From contig NZ_BMSK01000011.1 in the NCBI RefSeq assembly GCF_014649115.1, positions 118,223-182,222 on the forward strand: a stretch of 64,000 nucleotides of DNA, written 5' to 3'. The stretch is from Streptomyces eurythermus. Its GTDB lineage: Bacteria; Actinomycetota; Actinomycetes; Streptomycetales; Streptomycetaceae. A model generated the notes under the pieces. The model saw only the letters and a list, made by a program, of their open reading frames with translations, had not been told where the DNA came from and did not search any database. This document shows positions 58,045 to 64,000 of the stretch, piece after piece; within the stretch, counting starts at the first letter, position 1, and each line of letters starts with the position of its first letter. A program made the translations under genes and the position numbers.

Positions 58045-59712
58045 TCATATCCCATGGTCGTCCATCAGTCGCATCAGGTTCCGTTTGCGCTTCTGGGCGG
58101 CGCGCAGGTCGGCGACGTACGCGGTGCAGTCGTCGGGTGTACCGAGGTGGCGGTGGCAGTCGCGGATGCTCAGGAGCAGGCTGACGAGCTGTTCGTAGGC
58201 GCGGTTGCCTGTCTCGCGGGTGAGAGGGGCGGCGAGTCGGAGGTAGACGGCTAGGGCGTCCGCGGGGCGGGTCGGGCGGGACTGGTCGGCGAGGGCGAGC
58301 CACTGGCTGTCATGGGCGCCGTGCTCGTGGGCTGCCTGCCAGGCGGCGTCGACGTCCTTGTCGTCCAGCAGGACGTCGACGAGGACCCGGTCACCGGACG
58401 CATCCGTCCGTTCGGCGTCGTCACGGAGCAGCGCCAGCGCCTTCTCACGCTCGGTCGTCCAGCACGCGGCGGCGACGGCCGCGGCGCGCAGCTGCTGGTA
58501 GGTGAGCAGGGTACGGCGGGCGGTGAAGTGGGCACGGCGCAGGCTGACGGCGTCGGCCGGCCGGCCGGTCTTGGTGTAGCGATCGGCGAGGTGGTCGACC
58601 AGGGCGGTGTCAACGCCGGCCAGGTCCTCGGTCTCCCGGATGCCACGCTCGGCCCATTCCTGGGCTTCGGCGGTACGACCGGCGGTGTCGAGTTCGCGGG
58701 CGATGAGCAGGTGGGTGTGGCCGTTGGGCGCGAGGTCGGCGGCGTGGACGGCGATCACCGTGTCGATGTCCCGCCCCGACTTCGCCAGGCGCCGCATCAG
58801 ATGTTTCTCGGCCCAGCCGGTGCGGTTCGCCTGCCATGCCTCGGCCGCGCGCCGGCGCAGGGCGGCCGTTCCCCGCTCGCCGAGCAGGTCCTCGTAATCG
58901 AGCGGGTCGATGTCCGTCAGGTCGGCCGCCTCGTCGAGGGCATGGGTCACCAGCCAGTGGGCGAGTTCTTCCGGATCGGGGCGGGCCTCGCGGCAAGCCT
59001 CGTGGTGGGCGTCGGCGAGATCGGCGCCGACCTGGCCGAGCCGGCCGTCGGAGTCGTCGACACTTCCGATCGCGGAGGCCAGCAGGCCGATCGCCTCCCG
59101 GGCCAGAGTCGTCGCGTCGGCCGCCCGGCCGGAGGCCGTCAGCGACCGGATCGCGGTGACCGCCTGCCCGGCCTGGTCGGCATAGGCACGGGCGTCGGCG
59201 TACTCGACGTAGCCGTACTGCACGAATGGGCCGATGTCGAGCAGCTCACGGATACAGGAACGGATCCCGGTCACGTCGCCGCGGGCGCTCGCCGCCCGCA
59301 GTTCCAGGCGTTTCCGCAGGTTCCGGTCCTCGACCATCTCCTCCCGCACGAGAGCGAGCAGATCGTCCCGTGACAGGCCGGTCAGCCAGGCATCGAGGCC
59401 GCGGGCCCGTTCCCGGGCCGTTCTCCGCAGGCGGGGCAGGTCGGCCTCCTGCGCAATCACCGTCAGGCCCAGCGCGACCAGATGCTTGCAGAAATTGCCC
59501 TCCTGGCCGTACGGGCAGTCGCATGTACCCGCCGGCTTCCTGCGGCCACCGAGGAGTAGTTCCGCCTCGTATCGCTCCGTGCCGCGGACCGACGCCCTGA
59601 TCCAGCCGTCACCGAACTCGACCCCGGACACCTCGTCCACATAACCGAGTCCACGCTCGAACGAACGCTCCCCGGCCAGCGCCCTCAGTTTCGCTTCCGT
59701 AAGCCCGCCCAC
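58045..59712 (-). CDS. SWIM zinc-finger protein with helical repeats
   Basis: The product is about 555 residues from GTG 59712, which has GGAGA 4 bases upstream; an ATG at 59760 would add 16 residues but lacks a site. The SWIM finger is CDCPYGQEGNFCKH, a zinc-binding CxC...CxH motif that binds DNA or protein, after the strand YEAELLLGGRRKPAGT. The rest is a long series of TPR-like helical pairs (for example EAQEWAERGIRETEDLAG). Such proteins are common in Streptomyces. It may be carried on the island as a DNA-binding helper. It reads toward the kinase-helicase operon but is separated from it by operator copy 3. Confidence 0.8.
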   Translation of the reverse strand: MGGLTEAKLRALAGERSFERGLGYVDEVSGVEFGDGWIRASVRGTERYEAELLLGGRRKPAGTCDCPYGQEGNFCKHLVALGLTVIAQEADLPRLRRTARERARGLDAWLTGLSRDDLLALVREEMVEDRNLRKRLELRAASARGDVTGIRSCIRELLDIGPFVQYGYVEYADARAYADQAGQAVTAIRSLTASGRAADATTLAREAIGLLASAIGSVDDSDGRLGQVGADLADAHHEACREARPDPEELAHWLVTHALDEAADLTDIDPLDYEDLLGERGTAALRRRAAEAWQANRTGWAEKHLMRRLAKSGRDIDTVIAVHAADLAPNGHTHLLIARELDTAGRTAEAQEWAERGIRETEDLAGVDTALVDHLADRYTKTGRPADAVSLRRAHFTARRTLLTYQQLRAAAVAAACWTTEREKALALLRDDAERTDASGDRVLVDVLLDDKDVDAAWQAAHEHGAHDSQWLALADQSRPTRPADALAVYLRLAAPLTRETGNRAYEQLVSLLLSIRDCHRHLGTPDDCTAYVADLRAAQKRKRNLMRLMDDHGI

Positions 59713-59941
59713 GACTCTCCGTGCTCCGATCCGGCTCGGACTCCCTCCGACGGCCCTCATGCTAGAGGCCGCCACGCCGAACGACTCCGGAGATCAGAAC
59801 GGCGCCACCCGACGAAGCGGTGCTTCCGGTTGTTCGAGCCGCCCTCACCGTCCTGTCGGCTCAGCCCTCCAGCCGCCCTGTGCGGCCCGTGCCCCCACCT
59901 GTAGCGTCGTCACCCAGCCTCCCTCTCCGGAAAGGTGCCGC

Positions 59942-60613
59942 ATGACCAAGCCCGCCACCGTGGACCTGACGAAGGCTTCGCCCACGGTCTCTCTGGACAA
60001 GCACGGCGTGACCTCGGGGCTGATCAAGGTCAACCTCAACTGGACCTCGCCACAGGCCGCCGCCCAGCGGGCGGCCGGCGAGGCCCGTGGCCTGTTCGGC
60101 CGGATCCGGGCCTCGATGCGATCGGCCGCGGCCAGGAAGGTGGATCTCGATCTCGGCTGCATGATCCGCTGCACCGACGGTTCCAAGACCGTGGTCCAGG
60201 CCCTGGGCAACGCCTTCGGAGCGGTGGACCGCTTCCCGTACGTCGCGCTCGACGCCGACGACCGCACCGGAAGCCGGGAGACGGGCGAGAACCTCGTCAT
60301 CAACCTGGACCACCAGGCCGAGTTCCAGAAGCTCCTGCTCTTCGTCTACATCTACGAAGGGTCCGGCGACTTCCGCGGTCTCGACGCGGTGGTGACGCTG
60401 ACCTCCGACCGCGGCGACCGCTTCCGGGTGGTTCTGGACGAGTGCCCGCCGCAGGCGCACGCGTGCGCCATCGCCCTCATCAAACGGCAGAAGGGCGAAC
60501 TCGTCATCGGACGCGAGGTGCGCTGGTTCACCCCGGCGGACGGCCCCGGCGTCCAGGACGTGATCTACCGGGCGTACCGGCTCGGCATGAAATGGACACC
60601 TGGCCGGAAGTAA
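59942..60613 (+). CDS. TerD-family stress protein
   Basis: The 223-residue protein has GGAAAGG before the ATG. It opens VDLTKASPTVSLDKHG and IKVNLNW, the standard TerD/TerZ beginning. Further on come DLDLGCMIRCTDG, DRTGS and ENLVINLDH, which in the family form the calcium-binding beta sandwich. TerD proteins take part in tellurite, phage and stress responses with membrane-bound Ter proteins; none of those partners is encoded here. It is the last gene inside the island and is divergent from the SWIM gene. Confidence 0.88.
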   Translation: MTKPATVDLTKASPTVSLDKHGVTSGLIKVNLNWTSPQAAAQRAAGEARGLFGRIRASMRSAAARKVDLDLGCMIRCTDGSKTVVQALGNAFGAVDRFPYVALDADDRTGSRETGENLVINLDHQAEFQKLLLFVYIYEGSGDFRGLDAVVTLTSDRGDRFRVVLDECPPQAHACAIALIKRQKGELVIGREVRWFTPADGPGVQDVIYRAYRLGMKWTPGRK

Positions 60614-60852
60614 CACCCGGTCGCGGATAGGCCGCGCACTCTCTCGGGTGCACTCGGTACCCGAAGGGCGTACGTTCCGACGGCTGCCCGGCGGACTGCC
60701 GCGTTCCGGGCGTTCGGGCACTTGGTCACCGAGACCTCTCGATCTCCCGAGACGGGACCGTACGTCCTTGGGCGCTGTAAGCCCTCGTGATGCCCGCCAG
60801 GTCGCGGCAGGCCCCCAACTCAAGGGCAGCCAGCATAGAATGCCGACCAAAC

Positions 60853-60886
60853 GGGACATTTCATTTTCACGGGACATGTCCGGGAC
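60853..60886. promoter_or_regulatory. Putative integrase arm-binding repeats, right end
   Basis: GGGACAT (60853-60859) and GGGACATGTCCGGGAC (60871-60886). The latter matches GGGACATGCGCGGGAC of the left end at 13 or more of 16 positions. Together with the left repeats they would surround the core in the excised circle. Confidence 0.6.
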
Positions 60887-60893
60887 GGAGCAC

Positions 60894-60921
60894 CTGACAT
60901 TACGTCAGCTAAGTTGCTGAC
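60894..60921. repeat. Nested inverted repeats next to the right attachment site
   Basis: CTGAC-attac-GTCAG and GTCAGC-taagtt-GCTGAC share their middle arm, so two alternative hairpins or two protein half-sites are possible. An excisionase or bending-protein site is a reasonable guess. Confidence 0.5.
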
Positions 60922-60943
60922 CTGCGAAAAACGTCGGAAACAC

Positions 60944-60993
60944 CGACGGCCTCCGGAGCCGTGTGCGCAGGTTCGAATCCTGCCGGGGGCACT
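60944..60993 (+). repeat. Right attachment site: 3' half of tRNA-Arg(CCG)
   Basis: Fifty bases are identical to 22374-22423, and flanking bases differ on both sides except for a few positions to the left (AAACA). It again lacks a tRNA 5' half. The distance between the two copies is 38,570 bases, which sets the island size. Confidence 0.88.
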
Positions 60994-61043
60994 CGCCGAG
61001 GATCAGCAGAAATTAGGCGCTGACCAGGGCGGATGCCGACAGA

Positions 61044-61080
61044 AGAGGGCGGGAGTCAGTCTCACTGACTCCCGCCCTCT
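61044..61080 (+). terminator. Strong hairpin terminator right of the island
   Basis: AGAGGGCGGGAGTCAGT pairs perfectly with ACTGACTCCCGCCCTCT over a 3-base loop. The following bases are pyrimidine-rich (CTCGTTGTCTCTC). It lies about 50 bases after the tRNA-Arg 3' end and is not the same sequence as the left terminator. Confidence 0.75.
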
Positions 61081-61289
61081 CTCGTTGTCTCTCATTGCTT
61101 GCGACACACCTCCGACACAGTCGCCGAGAGAGCCGTCACACGGCCGAGTCCTATTCGGCTGGCGTGCTGAACTGGGAGGCCGTGCCGTGACACCACCCGC
61201 CTTGACGATCCCTGCCGCATGCCGTCGTCATGGGGGACTCGCAGAGGCGGGCCGACACCCCCGGACACCGACAGGTGCGGTACACCAGG

Positions 61290-62135
61290 TCATGCTTGAC
61301 GCCTCTGCTCATGGAATCTATCTCGCACCCCGCGGGCAGTTTTCAACAATCCCTGCGGCCGGTCACTCGTATACCGCCAGCCAATATATAGAGTAATCAA
61401 TTGAGCGATTAGACCAGCCAGTAGCCCGTTCGACACCGCCGCCGCCTTGGATACCGCCAGAATAGATACATAGAACAAGACAACTAGAAACGGCACTGCC
61501 AGAAGCACATAATGCCAGGTCCGCGGTATCGGCCAATCATGTCGCAAAGCCGCCTGCATTGCACGCAACGCCCCACCCGTGACTAGCTGCGAGTAAGCGA
61601 ATCCTGCAACAAAGCAAAGAGCATCACTGAGGTAAAGTCCGCTCAACCCTACTTGAGTTAGCCATGATGTGGCGTTGCCTTTAAGCCACACACCCACCAT
61701 GATGCTGACCATGTAGGCACCCAAGATGAACCCTACGCCCATCACGTAATCGGCCGATCGGACCGCGAACCGCCCAACCCTTCGCCACCGCATCCTTCTG
61801 AAGTTCCGGTCCGAAGATGGTGAACGGGCCGCAGACGTAGAGCGATAGCGTCGCCAGCGTCTGATCGCCAACCATCCGGCGCCGATGGTGTATCCGGGAG
61901 CGAGCCCCCACCCAGCAGCCACGTCAAGGCTAGATGCACCTTCCCCAAAAGACGCTCCCCCAATGGCCGCCATCCATAGCATTGCCCCCATTCCAATAAT
62001 TGAACCTGCCTGAATTTTCTGGAAGACGCGCTGTGACGGCCCTCGTGGAACTCCAGGACGGAAAAAGAGGAAAACTACGAGAGTTCCGATGAAGACGCCG
62101 AAAATCAGCGACCAAACCACTTCCGCGATGATCAC
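61290..62135 (-). CDS. Membrane protein of unknown function
   Basis: The product is about 281 residues with roughly seven hydrophobic helices (VIIAEVVWSLIFGVFIGTLV, IGMGAMLWMAAIGGASFG, YVMGVGFILGAYMVSIMVGV, YVLLAVPFLVVLFYVSILAV and others) and a basic loop in the middle. GTG 62135 is chosen because GGGAGG is 11 bases upstream; GTG 62144 is too close to it. GC content is visibly lower than in neighbouring genes, suggesting recent arrival. No family is recognised. Confidence 0.65.
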   Translation of the reverse strand: MIIAEVVWSLIFGVFIGTLVVFLFFRPGVPRGPSQRVFQKIQAGSIIGMGAMLWMAAIGGASFGEGASSLDVAAGWGLAPGYTIGAGWLAIRRWRRYRSTSAARSPSSDRNFRRMRWRRVGRFAVRSADYVMGVGFILGAYMVSIMVGVWLKGNATSWLTQVGLSGLYLSDALCFVAGFAYSQLVTGGALRAMQAALRHDWPIPRTWHYVLLAVPFLVVLFYVSILAVSKAAAVSNGLLAGLIAQLITLYIGWRYTSDRPQGLLKTARGVRDRFHEQRRQA

Positions 62136-62357
62136 TGGGACCACGTCCTCCCGCCTTCGAGCATCACCCCGAGCGGTGAGCGAACAGTTGAGCCTTATCT
62201 CCAGGATGACCCCGAGCCACGCGGCGTGCACGCGCAGCCATGAGCAGAGTCAAAAGTGAAATCGTGAACTATTTCCCGGGACAGCCGTGAAGTCCACCCC
62301 CTAAATGATCCGAGAGGCGGTCCAACGATCCGACCGCCTCTCAACGTTGGCACCTCT

Positions 62358-62552
62358 CTATATACCGTCGCCCTCCTCTTCCAAAGCCTTATCGATCTTC
62401 ACGTTCGCAGATTCTTCGTGACCGTCAATGCAACCGTGGTAGCGACGGTGGATGACTTCTGGCTAGTTGCCGACCCGTCGGGCCACTTCGGCAATCGGCA
62501 CCCCGGCGTTCAGCCATCGTGTGATGCAGGCGTGTCTTAGGTGCAATTCGCG
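62358..62552 (-). pseudogene. C-terminal fragment of a tyrosine integrase
   Basis: Leftward, the frame reads LHLRHACITRWLNAGVPIAE and then VARRVGN, followed by an in-frame TAG, and resumes PEVIHRRYHGCIDG to a stop at 62358. Box II (HLRHA) and the nucleophile Tyr region (RRYHGC) identify it. Everything before box II is missing or unrecognisable, so it is dead. Confidence 0.75.
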
Positions 62553-63268
62553 TGTCGCGTGTGTACTTCCGGTTCCGAAGCAGTCGTGAGGAAGGAACAC
62601 TCATCCAACTATCGGCCGTGTAGCGGACATCACGGTCGTCAAAGTACGCGATCGCCATAGGGAGGCTGGTGGAGGGCCTGCGCTCTGGCGCCCTAGAGGA
62701 GGCAACGTCCTACTCCGCTGGGCCGGCGCCCTTCCGGTCCGGGGTCCGAGCCTGGCTGGCCGGGTCTGGCCGAGCGGTTGCAGGGCGCACAGGAGGCCCC
62801 GTCGGCCGGACCGGCCGAGCCCGCTCCCCCCGGGCGGCCCATGGCCGGTCGCATCACCCGGACAACTGCTTACTTGGCTGATGGCGCTGGCGGCTGCCGT
62901 CGCCCAAGCCCGAGCCTGGGCAGCAGACAGGCTGGCTCGGGGCTGTGAGCCGGTGACGATGACGGCTGGGCGAGCGGCCCCGATGTCCCCGGCAGCCCGC
63001 CACACCTACGAAATCAGGAGCCCACCTGAACAGCGATGCGATAGACCTGATGCCTCATCAGAACGAGCGTCAAATGAGCGTCAAGATACCTCGCAGAGCG
63101 TCATTTGAGCGTCAAGATTTCGCCCGCCCCGTCACGTCGCGTCAGCCGGGCAACATAGCCCGTGATCGCCAGTTAGCCAAACCGGCGTATCCGGAGACGA
63201 TTATCTGGTCAACGCCCGTTTCGGAGCCCAACCGCGAGTAACGGTGACCGGCATCAGCGCTGCTGCCG
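62553..63268. other. Non-coding stretch before the right-hand element genes
   Basis: No coding frame is convincing. It contains Gly/Ala-rich open frames typical of GC-rich shadow reading, and a four-copy GAGCGTCAA array at 63065-63115 (listed separately). Confidence 0.55.
63065..63115. repeat. Four iteron-like copies of GAGCGTCAA
   Basis: Copies start at 63065, 63076, 63096 (GAGCGTCAT) and 63107, so they form two pairs with an 11-base step and 31 bases from pair to pair. The second copy of each pair continues GAT. The one-turn spacing suggests cooperative protein binding, for example by the excisionase encoded 150 bases downstream. Confidence 0.6.
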
Positions 63269-63694
63269 ATGGGGCACGGCACACCTCCGTTCCAGGACGC
63301 GTCGCCCGCACCTGAAGTCTTCCACCAACCCGCCCGGTGCTCCGTACTGCCCGGAGATCGCCTGCACTTGCCTGCCCCGATAGCAACACGCGCCATCGCC
63401 GAACCCCATCGTGAGAAGAAGACCACAGCACAGCCCGCATCTCCCCGCCGGCATCCCGTCCCAGCCGACGACCAAGCCCCCCTCCTGACCAACACCTGGT
63501 ACTCGACCAGCGATCTGGCCGCTCGTCTCCGGGTGGACGCCTCGACACTGCGCCGGTGGCGCACCGCCCGGCCTCCCCAAGGGCCGCCGTTCGTCGCTCT
63601 GTCGGAGCGTGTCGTCATGTACAGCGCCCTCGATGTCGAGGAATGGCTGCGCAGCCGCCGTACCACCCCCACCAAGGGGATCCATGACCGATAG
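63269..63694 (+). CDS. AlpA/Xis-like helix-turn-helix excisionase
   Basis: The frame is 141 residues from ATG 63269, but only the last ~60 are recognisable (WYSTSDLAARLRVDASTLRR...VMYSALDVEEWLRSR). This is the winged MerR-like fold of excisionases. The true start may be later; no good ribosome binding site is visible. It overlaps the integrase start by 11 bases, the normal xis-int arrangement of actinobacterial integrative elements. Confidence 0.72.
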   Translation: MGHGTPPFQDASPAPEVFHQPARCSVLPGDRLHLPAPIATRAIAEPHREKKTTAQPASPRRHPVPADDQAPLLTNTWYSTSDLAARLRVDASTLRRWRTARPPQGPPFVALSERVVMYSALDVEEWLRSRRTTPTKGIHDR

Positions 63695-64000
63695 GACCAA
63701 CATCGCCGCCGGCATCCGGATCTCCACCGACATCGAACACCGCCCCAACCGCCCCGCACCGTACCGGGGGCGCGTCCGATGGTGGGATCCCACCACCAAA
63801 CGCCGCCCGTCACTGTCCGAGGGAAAGAACAGCGAAGAAGAAGCGCAGGAGTGGCTCCAGGCCATCGTCCAGGCCGCACAAGCCGGCCTGACCCCGTCGA
63901 CCGCCACCATGACGCTGGCCGAATACGGCGAGGCGAACATGGACCTCGCGCTGCGCGGCCTGGAACTGAAGACACTCGACCCCTACCTCGCGGGATGGCG
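63684..64000 (+). CDS. Tyrosine integrase, N-terminal part (runs off the right edge)
   Basis: The first 105 residues show the arm-binding domain of actinobacterial integrases: IAAGIRISTDIEHRPNRPAP, YRGRVRWWDPTTKRRPSLSE, then the start of the core-binding domain (TMTLAEYGEANMDLAL). It has no similarity in position to the integrase at 22683-23813, so it belongs to another element that continues beyond the window. Confidence 0.8.
   Translation, partial: MTDRTNIAAGIRISTDIEHRPNRPAPYRGRVRWWDPTTKRRPSLSEGKNSEEEAQEWLQAIVQAAQAGLTPSTATMTLAEYGEANMDLALRGLELKTLDPYLAGW

Larger units (their letters stand above)
60614..60943. other. Right end of the island, non-coding
   Basis: No gene is seen. The stretch carries the right-end arm repeats (60853-60886) and nested inverted repeats (60894-60921) next to the attachment core. 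Confidence 0.6.

Noticed and set aside
62740..62840. A D-arm-like GGCCGAGCGGTT suggesting a tRNA-Leu or tRNA-Ser
   Set aside because: No T-arm (GGTTCGAATCC type) or matching acceptor stem follows within tRNA distance.
1..64000. CRISPR arrays or cas genes
   Set aside because: No regularly spaced repeat-spacer series and no cas-like protein were seen; the only short arrays are the tandem repeats and iteron-like copies listed.

Overview
The window is very GC-rich DNA with AGGA/GGAG ribosome binding sites, frequent GTG starts, ATGA/GTGA gene overlaps, DUF397/DUF5753-type regulators and many P450s. This suggests a Streptomyces chromosome or a close relative. It splits into four regions.

(1) 1-7.7 kb, ordinary chromosome: a partial EF-hand protein, a large cell-surface SdrD-type protein, a membrane-anchored protein, a beta-helix lipoprotein, a Tat-exported DyP-type peroxidase, and 0.5 kb of decayed regulator remnants.

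(2) 7.7-19.1 kb, a candidate RiPP (ribosomally made, modified peptide) gene cluster of a layout I do not recognise. A 54-residue precursor ending in Arg-Arg-Cys heads a leftward operon with a cobalamin-type radical SAM enzyme, a substrate-binding-protein-like protein without a signal peptide, and an E1/ThiF-like adenylyltransferase. A divergent rightward operon holds a P450, an MFS exporter, a second radical SAM enzyme of the RiPP-maturation C-methyltransferase type (GCWWG...HCTFCGL), a small partner protein, and a second P450 that lacks the usual I-helix Thr. No YcaO or LanB/C homologue is present.

(3) 20.0-61.0 kb, stacked mobile DNA. A tRNA-Pro 3' fragment, a degenerate recombinase and a broken IS3-family element lead into a 38.6-kb integrative island. 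The island is bounded by two identical 50-bp copies of the 3' half of tRNA-Arg(CCG) (22374-22423 and 60944-60993). Its integrase gene and GGGACAT-type arm repeats lie just inside the ends. The cargo is almost entirely anti-phage-type machinery. The DISARM-like operon (57.9 to 40.2 kb) encodes a 2,103-residue Ser/Thr kinase-DEAD helicase-DUF1998-nuclease fusion, a DrmD-like SNF2 helicase, a DrmMI-like adenine methylase, a helical protein and a CoiA-like protein with three internal repeats. The second operon (35.4 to 25.6 kb) encodes an SMC/Rad50-like ATPase, two uncharacterised proteins, McrB, McrC and a RelE-like/UvrD helicase fusion. There is also an AAA ATPase plus TOPRIM-like pair, an HhH glycosylase-like protein, and a SWIM-finger and a TerD-type protein near the right end. 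The same perfect 15-bp palindrome, GTTGACGACGTCAAC, lies at the head of the DISARM-like operon, at the head of the SMC-McrBC-UvrD operon, and between the integrase and an HTH/degenerate-methylase gene. This suggests one regulator, possibly that HTH protein, controls the whole island. A regulator trio at 38.4-40.2 kb carries four single-base frameshifts and is decaying.

(4) 61-64 kb: a membrane protein of lower GC, a dead integrase fragment, and the start (excisionase, integrase) of another element running off the right edge.

All functional calls come from reading motifs and neighbourhoods by eye; no database search was run.
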